64,000 nt of DNA from Platanthera guangdongensis (Eukaryota > Streptophyta > Magnoliopsida > Asparagales > Orchidaceae). The notes beneath the pieces are model-generated. The model did no database searches. It was not told where the DNA came from and saw nothing but the letters and a program-made list of their open reading frames with translations. The stretch spans positions 116,454,609 to 116,518,608 of the forward strand of contig CM077151.1 of NCBI GenBank assembly GCA_039583875.1. The letters are read 5' to 3'. How positions within the stretch are numbered: position 1 is the stretch's first letter; every line of letters starts with the position of its first letter. Positions 1 through 12,118 of the stretch are shown piece by piece. The position numbers and the translations under genes were made by a program.

Positions 1-2398
1 AATCTCCACGAAGGGAGTGTCCACAGAAATGATAATAAAAGTACTGAATCTTGGGCTCATGCCCAATACATCAAGACCTCACTACATATCCCTCATCGCG
101 GAAGTAAAACAAATATAACTACTAGCGATCAGGACTCACAGTCCCTGCTGTCTGAACTATGGTACTAGACTGCCCCATTTCCAAGTGTGCCGACCTCCAG
201 GGCTGCTCCTCTATGTTGGGATCCACGGTCCCGTAAAATGATGTGGTTCGAAAACCGTTAATCTAAAAGTCTAAGTCCTATCATCCCCCTCTCCTTCACC
301 CATGGCTCCTAGGCACAGAGCGGGGAGAAGGAAAGGAGAGAACATGAAAGTGGAGAATAACAAAAATGAGCAGATGGCGGCGGAACAAATCTAGCAGTTC
401 TATAGTATATAAGACAGAGTGAAGGTAAGAAAGACTGAACAAGAAAAGTGACCTTAACGTATATGAAAACACATAAGCCAAGGGATCTTTTACAGGGCTC
501 CTATCGCATAAAAAGTCTCATACCAATTTATACGATAGGGTATCGGTTTTCTAGCAACCATACATTTATATTTACTGATTAAAAACCTTAACTTATAAGC
601 ACACTCACGCGAACTTATAAACCAAGGGGTCTTTTTGCAGGGCATATTGTATAAAGCGTCCAATACCACATATACAATAGGTGTCGGGTTATATGCAATG
701 GTTATGCTATGAAATACAATTATTCCATGATGTGAACAAGCAAGTGCAACTCACCCACCCGACTCTGTGTGCACATACATTTAGGTCCCCCTTTCTAGAG
801 CCGAACCTCCAAGGATACCTCCGTAGTGACAAACGGAAGCGGTGGGTTGGGACTCGCCTACCTCTAAATCGGTAATTGCACTACCAATCATACCTATCGT
901 ATGCCTCAACGCTGTGCACTAAGCGGAGCTCCTACGTACTCTTGCCGGCTGGCACACCAGACTTTATTTGGCCAAGTAGTAAACGACACTTGTCGAGTCA
1001 ACATATTGGCGTCGGTGCATCAACCCTCCAATACCGAAGACCCACCACATTATACTTTATGCACATGCAACCTTGATGTATAACCACCGAGCCAAAGCTC
1101 CCGAGACCATCCCGTTCGTTACAAACAACAACCGAGCCAAAGCTCGCCGGGCCAACCTGCCCATCACAAATAACTACCGAGCCAAAGCTCGCAGGGCCAA
1201 CCTGCCCATCACCAAATCCACTGAGCCTATTGCCCGAATGACCCAACCTAACATCCCGAGACATCGAGGTAAGTAAAAGTAATCCCTATTTATACTTGTT
1301 ACTCTTGCAATTCAGTTTTACAGATAGTTTTGGTTAGCCTAGGACTGCCCATGGTATTCCTCGTGAAGGGCTCTCGAGGGCACTAGGAACTACGATGGGC
1401 AGAAGCCCAAAGCTCCCTTTCCAAAGGCACTTATTTTTTTTGGTTAATACCCAACTCCAGGTCCCTTAAATGTTGTATTGGATCTAACACTTGTATATTT
1501 GATAGTTCCTCTCCTACGGGAAAGACGATATTTCGTCGACCCCGAGCACCACTTAACACTAGCCAATCCAACACCCTACTCAACCTAACTTCCAATGATG
1601 AACTCATTTTTATTTATCCAAACCAGCAAACTACTAATCCACAACCCATGTGCCCAAATTCATATTCCAACATAATTTCTGCAGTTTTACTAAACGCAGA
1701 CCATCCTAAGCTATATGATGTATAAAATGGGAGGTACTCAAAATAATCATCCAGTATCCCTATAATAATTATTAGAGGGCTGTCATGACATTTTTAGCCT
1801 AAACTCAGAAATTCATAATTTTCCTAATTTATCTGACAATTATTTAATTATTCTAGTAGTCCAAAAACCCAAGTTTGAACATGGAGTACCAATTTCAAAC
1901 ATGCAAATCCTCCACAATATTTATGATAAATATAATAAAACTATTTAACATAGAATCTAAAGTCTCCCAATTTTTCAGCAAGGTTAAAGACTCCAATCCT
2001 AATTTAAAATATAACCTACCATAAATCACTTTAAGAGGCAAGTACAGCAAGAATACTTCCAAAAATTCTGAGAAAATTCAAGGATGATTGTAAGGACATA
2101 TAAATACTCCAGATCATGTTTCATAACTTATCAATTAATAAAGAACTCTAAACCTAATTTTGATCAAATATTCAAATTGGCAATTTAATGCACTAAGTAC
2201 ATAAATTATTCATTTAAAAAAGGTAACAAAAATCTCCACCAGAGCATGTTGACCTAAAATCACTACTGATCATGTTTCACATTTTCCCAACAAAAAATTA
2301 CCTCTGAATAAAATATTGAACAAGTTTCCAAATTAATGAGCTATGAAGTAGGTACTGCAATTATGTATTCAAAAATTCTAATAAAATTCATACATGAG
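1..2398 (-). repeat. GYP1 3' LTR, partial
   Basis: The sequence repeats 4911-7310 almost base for base in the same direction, so the two are LTR copies of one element. The element reads on the minus strand (gag, protease and RT between them), which makes this its 3' LTR. About 180 bp of the LTR terminus lies outside the window. At about 2398 the LTR stops in mid-sequence and RT coding begins, so roughly 2.7 kb of this LTR, RNase H and integrase were lost in one deletion. Confidence 0.85.
1084..1212. repeat. CGAGCCAAAGCTCG dyad repeats, LTR copy 1
   Basis: Three copies of a dyad CGAGC-CAAA-GCTCG lie about 45 bp apart (near 1088, 1133 and 1177), each followed by a variant of GGGCCAACCTGCCCATCAC, itself a small inverted repeat (GGGC/GCCC). 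The first copy has a changed last base. The block recurs at 5995-6125 in the other LTR. Its function is unknown. Confidence 0.7.
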
Positions 2399-2990
2399 CC
2401 CGACCTGAAGGCAGTCTTCGTAATGTCCTCCTCCTGGATCCACAGCTGATAGTAGCCCGACCTCAAATCTAATTTTGAAAAGAAATGCGCCCCCTCCAGC
2501 TGATCAAATAGCTCATCTATCCTCGACAATGGATAGGTATTCCGGACTGTCAGTCGGTTCAGTGCCCGTTAGTCGATGCACAATCTAAGTGTACCGTCCT
2601 TCTTCTTGACGAACAACAGTGGGGCTCCCCATGGTGAAGAGCTTTGCCGGACAAATCCGACTTCCACTAGTTCCTAGAGCTGGCTTCGAAACTCTGTCAG
2701 CCCCTTCGGGGCCATCCAGTAAGGGGCTCTAGATGTCGGCCTAGCCCCAGGCACCAACTGTATTCCAAAATCCTGCTCCCGGTGCGGGGATAGCCCTGGT
2801 AACTTCTTTGGGAATACGCCAGAAAAAACTCACACCACTGGGATATCCGAGATGGGACTCTTGGCTTCAGCCATTTCAAACAGCACTTCATAGACTTCAT
2901 CCCCCTACAAGTGGGCCTCGACAGCCTGCACGGATGAAGGCAAGAGAGGGGGAATAGGTCTAATACCTTCGATGACGATGTAGGAATCCC
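2399..2990 (-). pseudogene. GYP1 reverse transcriptase fragment
   Basis: The minus strand codes for the N-terminal part of a Ty3/gypsy RT. Readable pieces are [40 protein letters not shown] and [19 protein letters not shown], which match the fingers and palm start of gypsy RTs. The catalytic YVDD/FIDD region and everything after it is missing: the reading breaks after TAFRSG at about 2399, where LTR sequence starts. At least one stop (TAG after RLCID) interrupts the frame. This is a dead remnant. Confidence 0.85.
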
Positions 2991-2999
2991 AATGCCTCA

Positions 3000-3325
3000 T
3001 AGTGATCCTCTTTGACAGACAGTCAATCTGGGCATGGTTCTAATACAACCATGTCACGCCCATGATCAAATCAAAGACTGGCATCTTCAGGATCGTTACT
3101 GGTACTACAAATGTCTTCCCGCTGATCTCCGCCTCCATATTGCAGCGTGCGGAGGTGAATAACTCTGATCCGTCTGGTAGCCGTATCCTCATCATCAAGC
3201 CTGTGAATCATTCCATGCCTTCCATCCCTTCCACGAAGGCTTCCGACACGAACGAGTGTGAAGCACCAATATCGAACAGTGTATAGGCGGGCTTGCCGCT
3301 GATGAAGACTATGCCTGGGGTAGTT
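3000..3325 (-). pseudogene. GYP1 aspartic protease, degenerate
   Basis: On the minus strand a retropepsin-like protease is readable. It has the active-site motif as FDIGASHSF (most relatives have DTGA/DTGS), a region LPDGSELFTSARCNMEAE and the closing PVFDLIMGVTWL. A TGA lies after GMEGME and a TAG after the TWLY block. It lies between gag (higher coordinates) and RT (lower), the normal gypsy order. Ile in place of Thr in the active site, plus the stops, argue that it is inactive. Confidence 0.8.
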
Positions 3326-3416
3326 TAAAGTCTTAGAAATCTAATTATGGTTTTCTTTCCTAGTTTATCAGTTCTATATCCATAACTCTAATCATCTAGG
3401 AAAGAGAAACTTAAAA

Positions 3417-4559
3417 TTAACTGGCATACCTTTGATCACTTGCTCCGGATTCCGTTATTGAGTCAGATCCAGTACATACACTTGATCCCTCTCCTTCCTG
3501 TGGTCTCTGCCCTGGTATCCATGACCTCAACCTCCAAAATACTGAGCTGGCGGGGCTGCCTGTGGTGCTGGAGGTGGTGCCCCCCTCATGGGGAAGTTCC
3601 TCCGAATATGCCCCACCTGATGACAGTTGAAGCACTCTGGCGAGGAATATACCATACCCCCGGGTCTCTGCATCTCCCACATTTGGGGTGGCTGAGGGGC
3701 CACCACTACTGGTTCCCTCTGTTCTTATCTCACCTCCTGACAAGGATGGTCTTATGTTCTTCTCCCATCTATGATGCGGCCCCGTCGCTCATCTTTTCTG
3801 ACTCCCCGGCCCTGATCCTCAGTTGTCCGCTTCCGGCCTCAGGTAGTATGCCAGTCTGCCTCGATCCTTTTCACCATCCCCAATATCCAAGGAATAGGCC
3901 CGTCAGACTCGAACAGCAGAGCCTACCTCAGATCCTCTCGCAGGCCCTTATAGAACCTCTTAGTGTACCTGCCTCATCCAACTGGTAAGAATCCGCAAAT
4001 CGGTCTAGGTGGTTGAACTCCCGATGATACTACACCACTGTCTTACTACCCTGTCATAACTGTAAAATCTATCTTCTAGCTCATCTCTGGCCGACTGCGG
4101 AACAAAATGCTCCAACAGTGAGGCCCTGAACTCACCCCAAGCAATCTCTGTAACCTCTCTGTCAACAAACATCGTGTCCAGCGATCTCTTCCACCATCTC
4201 TTGGCATGGGACTCCAAGCAAGAGACAACCAAGGGTACCCTCTCCTCCCACGAGCACCGTATCCCAGTCAGCATCTCATATATGATGTCCAGCCACTCCT
4301 CCGTCCGAACGGCCGACTCTATCCCCAAGTAGGATGGGGGAGAAAGTCCTCGGAATATACTCAGCCAGTTGTCCCCCGGGTTTGGGTACGGAGATGGAAC
4401 CTATTGAGCCCTAAAAGCATCCAGAATAGCTGTTAGAGTTTGCCCCATCTCTGACTATAGGAACGGAGTAGGGACTGGGGGAGGTGGTGTAACATTCGGG
4501 GTCTGTTGGACTCCACCCTGTGATGTAGGCTGTGCTGGGGGATGCGTAACAAAAGACAT
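3417..4559 (-). pseudogene. GYP1 gag, degenerate
   Basis: The minus-strand reading starts at an ATG at 4559, shortly downstream of the PBS. The central part (4328-4005) is a clear retrotransposon gag domain: SAVRTEEWLDIIYEML, then ESHAKRWWKRS and WGEFRASLLEHFVPQSARDE. A zinc knuckle follows near 3640-3595, ECFNCHQVGHIRRNF; the last Cys of the CCHC box is Phe. Stops and shifts separate the pieces (for example TAG after PTPFL near 4458). Gag would form the virus-like particle; this copy cannot make a full protein. Confidence 0.85.
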
Positions 4560-4713
4560 TTTTAAGTAATCGACTTAAACCTAATTAAAAGTGGACAATT
4601 TACATGTGATCCCCCATATGGGCACACCACTGCTTTCACTGCTTAGTTTGTCCCCAAACAAAACTCACGCGGGGGTGACCCAGGGGTTATGGACTGCTAC
4701 TTTTCGATCGAGG

Positions 4714-4728
4714 TCTGATCTGATACCA
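4714..4728 (-). promoter_or_regulatory. GYP1 primer-binding site
   Basis: The minus strand reads TGGTATCAGATCAGA directly after the 5' LTR end (TCTTACA at 4731, two bases apart). TGGTATCAGA is the usual complement of the 3' end of initiator tRNA-Met in plant LTR elements. It fixes the orientation of the element and the edge of the LTR. Confidence 0.85.
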
Positions 4729-4730
4729 CT

Positions 4731-7700
4731 TGTAAGACCCCTCTTTTTTTTGAAACATCGGGGTCTTAGGCCTAGAACCGCCGCTTTACGGTGACACCTT
4801 CATGCCCGGAAAGGTCATCACTACAAAACGTCGATCCTGCCGGCCAATTCGATAACAACTGTAGCAAATAAATAAAAGGAAAGTCCACATAAATCACATA
4901 TAGTAAATAATCTCCACGAAGGGAGTGTCCACTGAAATGATAATAAAAGTACTGAATCTTGGGCTCATGCCCAGTACATCAAGACCTCACTACATATCTC
5001 TCATCGCGGAAGCAAAACAAATATAACTACTAGGGATCAGGACTCACAGTCCCGGCTGTCTGAACTCCGGTACTTGACTGCCCCATCTCCAAGCGTACCG
5101 ACCTCCGGGGCTGCTCCTCCATGCTGGGCTCCACGGTCCCCAAAAATGATGTGGTTCGAAAACCGTTAGTCTAAAAGACTAAGTACTATCATCCCCCGCC
5201 ACTTCCCCTATGGCTCCTAGGCACCGAGCGGGGAGAAGGAAAGGAGAGGACATGAAAGTGGAGAATAACAAAAATAAGCAGATGGCGGGGGAACTAATCT
5301 AGCAGTTCTATAGTATATAAGATGGAGTGAAGGTAAGAAAGACAGAACAAGAAAAGTAACCTTAACTTATATGAATACACATAAGCCAAGGGATCTTTTG
5401 TAGGGCTCCTATCGTATAAAAAGTCTCATAAAAATTTATACAGTAGGGTGTCGGTTTTCTAGCAATCATACATTTATATTTACTGATTAAAAACCTTAAC
5501 TTAGAAGCACGCTCGCGCGAACTTATAAACCAAGCGGTCGTTTTGTAGGGCCTATTGTATAAAGCGTCCCATACCACTTATACAATAGTGTCGGGTTGTA
5601 TGCAATGGTTATTCTATGAAATACAATTATGCCATGATGTGAACAAGCAAGTGCAACTCACCCACCCGACTCTGTGTACACAAACCTTTAGTTCCCCCGT
5701 TTTTGGAGTCGAACCTCCCAGGATACCTCCGTAGTGGCAAACAGAAGTGGTGGGTTGTGCCTCGCCCACCTCTAAACCGATAATTGCACTACCAGTCAGA
5801 CCTATCGTATACCGCAATGCTGGTGCACTAAGTGGAGCTCCTACATACTCTTACCCGCTGGCGCACCGGACTTTATTTGGCCAAGTGCTAAACCACACTT
5901 GCCGAGTCAACGTATTGGCGTCGGTGCATCGACCATCCAATACAGAAGACCCACCACATTATACTTTATGCACAGGCAACCTTGATGTATAACCACCGAG
6001 CCAAAGCTCCTCAGACCATCCCGTCCGTTACAAACAACAACCGAGCCAAAGCTCGCCGGGCCAACCTGCCCATCACAAACAACTACCGAGCCAAAGCTCG
6101 TCGGGCCAACCTGCCCATCACCAAATCCACTGAGACTATTGCCCAAATGACCCAACCTAACATCCCAAGAAATCGAGGTGAGTGAAAGTGAATCCCTACT
6201 TATACTAGTTACTCTTGCAATTCAGTTTTACCTACAGTTTTGGTTAGCACAGGACTGCCCAAGGTATTCCCCGTGAACGTCTCTCGAGGGCACTAGGAAC
6301 TACGATGGGCTGAATCCCAAAGCTCCCTTTCGCAAGTCACTTATTTTTTATTGGTTAATACTCAACTCCTAGTCCCTTAAATGTTGTATTGGATCTAACC
6401 CTAGTGTATTTGATACTTCCTCTCATACGGGGAAGACGATATTTCGTTGACCCCGAGCACCACTTAACAATAGCCAATCCAACACCCTACTCAGCCTAAC
6501 TTCCAATGATGAACTCATTTTTATTTATTAAAACCAGCAAACTACTAATCCCCAACCGATGTGCCCAAATTCATATTCCAACATAATTTCTGCAGTTTTA
6601 CTAAACGCAGACCATCCTAAGCTATATGATGTATAAAATGGGAGGTACTCAAAATAGTCATCCAGTATCCCTATAATAATTATTGGAGGGCTGTCATGAC
6701 ATTTTTAGCTTAAACCTAGAAAATCATAATTTTCCTAATTTATTTAACAATTTATTTAATTATTCTAGTAGTCCAAAAACCCAAGTTTGAACATTGAGTA
6801 TCAATTTCGGACATACAAATGCTCCACAATATTTTTGATAAATACAATAAAACTATTTAACATATAATCCAAAGTCTCCCAATGTTTCAGCAAGGTTAAA
6901 GCCTCCAATCCTAATTTAAAATATAATCTACCATAAATCACTTTAAGAGACAAGTACAGCAAGAATACTTCCAAAAATTCTGAGAAAATTCAAGTATGAT
7001 TGTAAGGACATATAAATACTGCAGGACAAGTTTCATAATTTATCAATTAATAAAGAACTCTAAACCTAATTTTGATCAAATATTCAAATTGGTAATTTAA
7101 TGCACTAAGTACAAAAATTATTCATTTAAAAATGGTAACAAAAATCTCCACCAGAGCACGTTAACCTAAAATCACTATTGATCATGTTTCACAATTTCCC
7201 AACAAATAATGAGCTCTGAATAAAATATTGAACAAGTTTCCAAATTAATGAGCTTGTGAAGTAGGTACAGCAATTATGTATTAAAAAATTCTAATAAATT
7301 TCATACATAAGCACAATGGTCTAAAACTCCCTCTACCCAATTTTCATGGCTTTCCAATAGACAGTGAGTTCACAATATCCAAAAAATTAAGTAGAGCTAA
7401 CTAATTCATTACAAAGGAAGTACTAAGTTTATTAATCAAAAATTCCCTATTAAATTTTTAGAGGTTCATTCTAACCCTATGACCATAATACCCAAGTTTC
7501 ATTACTGTTAAATGAGTTTTAATACCCTATTTTATAACTACAAAGCTTGTGCCCTAAACTAGGGTTATGGTTTTGAGGGGCCTATCTATCTCCAGGTCCA
7601 CTAAGATTTTTACCAGAGGGTTTTAGCTACCCTAGTACGCTCCCAACCAAATTTCAAGTCCATACAAGGTCTTTTGACCCCATGCCCTTCACAAGACACT

Positions 7701-10047
7701 AGAGCCCATCCTTAAGATTTGATCTTAGGTCCTTGGACAAATCTATTCCAATCCACCCCATCTTCCATGGGAGGGTGTTAAAATCCATAACAAGTCAGTG
7801 GCCCCAATTTCAACCTCTGTTGAGGTGATTTGGCCACTCAAACTCAAAGTGCACTTTTAACCTAAATACCCATATTATGGCAAGGCTAGGGTTTACATGA
7901 TTTCACCTCAAACCATCTCCAAATGAGATGAAATTATAACCAGAGCCTTATGATGACACCAAGCACCACTCACCAAAATTTGGGTGAGCTTGGAGGTCAT
8001 TTGGTCCCTCAAATAATTTATCCTAGAGAAATTAATAATTTCAAACACTATAGAAAACACATTCCCAAAAATTCTCATTTTTGGGCAGGACTAGGTATAA
8101 ACTAGGGTGACTCCATGTCCAAATTTCAAGTTATTTGGACAAGAGAGGAGGTTTGGACACCCATTTTAATCTCTGCCTAGCTCTAGGTATAGACCCCAAC
8201 AAAATGAGTGCCCTGGTCACACCAGGAACCCAAATTAGTTCAAACTAATTTTGTCTTAAAGTAGACCCCTTGGGCTACAAATTTTATGTTGACAGTTTTC
8301 TCTGACTTAGCCTCTAGTATTTTTAATAATTCAAAATATTAAATAGATAATGTGTGATAGAAATGAAATAAACATAAAACATAACCTATAGTTTAAATTT
8401 ATACTTGCACGAATCTTGGCGTAGTAACAGACGACATCTGGTCGTCGTCCCCAGCGTGCCAATGGCCAGGATTGATTCTTCCTGGGCCAACTTCAAACCG
8501 CTGCCGCCTACCACCCAGCCACCTCCCTAGCCAGCCACTGCCACCACCACCTCCGTCGAGGTGGTGGCTATCGCCAAACGGCGGCACAGCCGCCGGAGGG
8601 GCCTATTCCGGTGAACCCAATATGTTAGTTTTTGCGGAAATATCTGGAGAAAAATTCTCCATATCGGGCTTAGTTGAGACCGATCCTTATTCTTAATGAG
8701 TCCTAATATCTACCCATGGATGAAGGAGTAGGGGAGGACCTGAATCGCGGCCTGAGAGCGGGTGTTGTGCCTCCTTGCCATTTCCGACCACCAAGCTTGG
8801 GCTCCTCTGCAACTTCTACACCAACAGTAAGGAAATCGAGATGTGATCGGGGGAAACACATGCTCTGACCCTGGTGAAGGTTGTTAAAGAAGGAATTAGG
8901 GAGAGGATGATTGTAACTCCCCAATTCATCAAAACACCATTAAAGCCATTAATGGTGAGTTTTCGGTTTCACCCAATTTGATGGGCTCAGCCTCCCCACT
9001 AGCCGGCCACCTCTTGAAAACTCCTCCCCTGCCTCCAAGGAGTTAAAGCCCCATCAAAAGGGGGGAGTTATGGGCCTCCATGGCCATGATGGCCATTAAG
9101 CTCTTCTTTCTCTCTCCTCCAAATTTGGGTAACTCCCTCTTTCTCTCTCCTAGCCACCAAATTCTGAATTTGGTGGGCCCAAAATATGTCTCACCACCTC
9201 CTAGACCAATGTGCCACACTTGCCTAGGCCTAGCCCACTTGGATTGGGCTTGAGTTAGCCATTTAGGCTAGTTTGACCACTTTGACCCAAGAGTTGACTT
9301 TGGTCAAATTAGCCACTAGGGTTGCCCCAAATGGGTCCTTGGTGACCCATGGGCCTCCCCTAAAGTCTAGAATTACTTGGGTATGGTTAACTTTGCACTC
9401 TGAAGGTCACTTTCCCCTTAGTTAGGGCACTTTGACCTTTTTAGGGCTAAGGTAGACTTGGGTCAACTTAGGCTCTGGAGTTAACCCCAATGGGTCCTTG
9501 ATGACCCATTGACCTCACCCTAAGGTTAGGAGGACATGAATGGGATCCACGTTGCTAAGGGACGGTCAGTTGACTCTATGTAGGTCAGTTTGCCCATTTT
9601 GGGTTAGAGTTGACTTAGGTCAACTTAACCACTTTGACTGCCCTCCGCGGGTCCTTAGTGACCAATTGACCCCACTTTAGGTCTAGGAAGACCCTGGTAG
9701 GGTTGGTTGGGATTTACTAGGGCACACTGCCCTTAGTTAGGGCACCTTGCCCAATTTAGGCCTAGGGTGGTTCTAGGTCATCTTGGACACCCTGGGTCAA
9801 CTCCAATGGACCCTTAGGGCTCTAATGAACCTCCCAATGGATTGATGAGATCATGATGGGATCTTAGAGTCATGGTAAGCCTCATGGTCATCATAAACTA
9901 GGGTTTAGGAATCTACTATTTGCAGACCATAATGATCTCACCTACATTCCTAGGTTGACTTGGCCTTCATGGGTTTCCTAGGGTTTTGTCATGACCTAGT
10001 CATGACAAAACCACTCCTAGGGGTCTAATTGTTTGAGGGATGTTACA
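4731..10047 (-). repeat. GYP1 5' LTR, about 5.3 kb
   Basis: On the plus strand this runs from TGTAAGACCCC next to the PBS to GGGATGTTACA at 10047, so on the minus strand it is TGTAACATCCC...GGGGTCTTACA, a standard gypsy LTR form with matching ends. The first 2.6 kb is repeated at 1-2398. Beyond 10047 copia RNase H coding resumes, which supports this edge; the 5 bases after it are TATGT, but the matching target duplication is outside the window. Within it I see CGAGCCAAAGCTCG dyads, AT-rich DNA (6500-8350), a GC-rich patch (8400-8900) and no gene. An inner TGTAACTCCCC at 8912 leaves open that the last 1.1 kb is a separate solo LTR. Confidence 0.7.
5995..6125. repeat. CGAGCCAAAGCTCG dyad repeats, LTR copy 2
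   Basis: This is the counterpart of the block at 1084-1212 with three dyads and the same spacing. The dyads are kept in both copies although the surrounding LTR has point differences. It lies about 0.9 kb upstream, in plus coordinates, of an A+T-rich stretch; I see no TATA box directly attached to it. Confidence 0.7.
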
Positions 10048-10665
10048 TATGTAGTTGGGCAAGTAAGTCGGTATGTGGCGAAACCCAGGAAGCCTCATCT
10101 GATGGCGGAAATGAATATTCTGAAGTATGTGAAGTCCACTTCTCATCTGGGTCTCCTTTATAGGAGAGGCACAGGTTTTACTCTTTAAGGATACACGGAA
10201 GCTGATTATGAGGGAGATCCAGATGACCGGAAGTCAACATTCAGTTATGTCTTCATATGTCGATCAGCTAGTATCTCTTAGTTTAGCAAGAAGCAAGACT
10301 CTGTGTCCGTCACTACTACTGAAGCAGAATACAAGGCTTCGGCCTTGGCAGCTCGGAAAGCCATCTGGCTCAGAAGACTAGTAGAGGACGTCTATGAAGA
10401 AGTGTGAGGCCCTACTTTGCTGTGCGAAGATAATAAAAGTGCCCTGAAATAGGTGAATAATCCAGTTTGTCAAGCATGGACCAAGCATATAGAGATTGAG
10501 CACCACGTCATTCAGGAGAAGGTGTTGGAGGGATCTCTTATGGGGGAGCATGTGCGAAATGAGGACAACATCGCGGACATCTTCACGAAGCCATTACCAA
10601 AGGTGCCATTTATACGGTTTTGGGGACTGCAGGGCCTGATCACCACTTCTCACATCAAGGGGGAG
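10048..10665 (+). pseudogene. COP1 RT end and RNase H, degenerate
   Basis: Plus-strand copia coding begins abruptly at the GYP1 edge with VGQVSRYVAKPRKPHLMAEM and continues with GYTEADYEGDPDDRKST, TTTEAEYKASALAARKAIWL, KHIEIEHHVIQEKVLEG and NIADIFTKPLPK. These are the standard end of copia RT and the RNase H domain, including the D (YTEAD), E (TEAEY) and last D (NIADIF) positions. In-frame stops occur (after GTGFTL, after EEV, after SALK). GYP1 has inserted into this gene; the rest of COP1 is to the left of the window. Confidence 0.88.
10657..10665 (+). promoter_or_regulatory. COP1 polypurine tract
   Basis: AAGGGGGAG lies directly before the LTR start TGTTGAAAATTG and overlaps the end of the RNase H reading. 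This is the expected primer for plus-strand DNA synthesis in copia elements. Confidence 0.85.
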
Positions 10666-12007
10666 TGTTGAAAATTGTGAAATGAAAGTGGGGGTTGATC
10701 GGGCAGAGCGCGCGGCCTGGGAGGACTGATGGCACGGCCTGGGCGGACAGATGGTGCATCCTGTTTATTGTGACCTAGTGGTGGTGTTCAGACAGTTCGC
10801 CTGTGGTTCTGCAGTTGGCTGTTCTCTGAAGTAACCGAGTGGATAGGTGGTATATCCACATGGATATGGAGGTCTCCTTATGTGTTCGCAGAGTCTGCTA
10901 GTTGCAAACTGCGTATGGAGATCATGAGATCGGCATTTACCCATGCCCTTGATCTCTGGTGGAGCGGTTGGTGATAACTACTTTCGTGGTTGGCGGACTG
11001 TCTTGGCAGTTGGCAGCCTGCCATCTTGTCAGCCGTGCTCGCGTCAGGCTTTGGTTGTTTTCAAGACTTGGTCACAATCCGTGACAAGTGCAGTGTATTC
11101 ACAGAGTCAGCAATGTCTGCTAGTTGATCGGGCGGTTGTGCTTGTTGGTCGTGGACTTGTGTGGCGGGCCGGTACGATGTCCGCCGGATAGCGGACTGGC
11201 TTCTTGCATTGGTGCCTGGCGGTTTGGTTGGTGTACGGACTTGTCGTTGCAGACTAGGAAGACTGCATAGTGCTAGCTGCGAGCTGGGGTGGTGATTCTA
11301 TCCACTAGGGTGGTGACCAAACTCCTAACTGCGCCTATAAATAGGACTCCCGTAACATCAACAGTAACTGAATGAACTGTAAGTTGAGCGTGGATTAATT
11401 GATGTGGCCTCGATTTTCTTGTCCGCATGGATTGAGAAGGTTTAATTGGTTGCTGTTTGCAAGTTGTGCGGCTAGCACTGTGAAACTAGGATTTTGGTTC
11501 TTACTGCGGTCAGGAATCAGTGGAGCTTGAGGTTTACAATCAGCGGTTTGCAGTATGTCACATTTGCGGCCAACCTATCTTCTCTCCTTTAGCAAATTCA
11601 AGTTCAAAAACATATCCGTCGGTCTCGGCGGTCTAGGCGGTCTATTCTTTCTTTGCTGCAGAGACTTGTAGAGCGATCATTCAGCAGAATAACGGGTTGT
11701 CCGTGGACTTTGCGAACTCTATAGATCAGTGGTGCAGCAACGGCTTGGCGGTCTAAGTGAACTCGGCGGTCTCTAGGGCAGTTTGCCAGGCTTGAAGTTC
11801 TTGTTTTGCTTATTTTGCTTCTCTTTTGTACATGGCGAAATCATATTTCGCCATGTATGTATTGCATTGTAATGAAGATAGTTGATAATACAAGATCTGT
11901 GGTTGCTCTCTGTTGTCTCTGATTTACTTAGACTAGTTGTTCCTGCACCTGTTTCCCGCTTTCCGCTTGATCAAGTTGTCAGCTTGATAGTTCTGAAAGT
12001 TTTTACA
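10666..12007 (+). repeat. COP1 LTR (1342 bp), used as 3' and 5' LTR
   Basis: The LTR runs from TGTTGAAAATTG to GTTTTTACA. Upstream are RNase H and a polypurine tract, as expected for a 3' LTR; downstream at 12008 is TGGTATCAGAACTGCC, a PBS, as expected for a 5' LTR. It contains a TATA-like CTATAAATA near 11334. Repeated near-matches to GGCGGTCT and GGCGGAC occur. One LTR serving both sides suggests a tandem or circle-derived copy (see findings). Confidence 0.8.
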
Positions 12008-12023
12008 TGGTATCAGAACTGCC
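12008..12023 (+). promoter_or_regulatory. Primer-binding site after COP1 LTR
   Basis: TGGTATCAGAACTGCC begins at the base after the LTR's closing TTACA. It matches the initiator tRNA-Met type PBS. It shows that internal retroelement sequence once followed to the right. Confidence 0.8.
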
Positions 12024-12118
12024 ATCTGATTAGCTAGTTAAATTTCAAGAGGCCCTACCCTAGCACAGTATTTATATACCGCCAGGCTAGTTCTCAGGCC
12101 ACCATTATTGTCGTCATC

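Noticed and set aside
3440..3988. A 182-residue plus-strand ORF.
   Set aside because: It mirrors the degenerate GYP1 gag on the minus strand, where the zinc knuckle is seen.
8399..8696. Overlapping ORFs on both strands in the GC-rich patch of the GYP1 LTR.
   Set aside because: Short, low-complexity Pro/Gly-rich, mutually antisense and within an LTR.
8912..10047. A separate solo LTR from TGTAACTCCCC to GATGTTACA.
   Set aside because: The flanks ATGAT and TATGT do not form a target duplication, and the outer edge is equally well explained as the end of the GYP1 LTR; kept only as an alternative.
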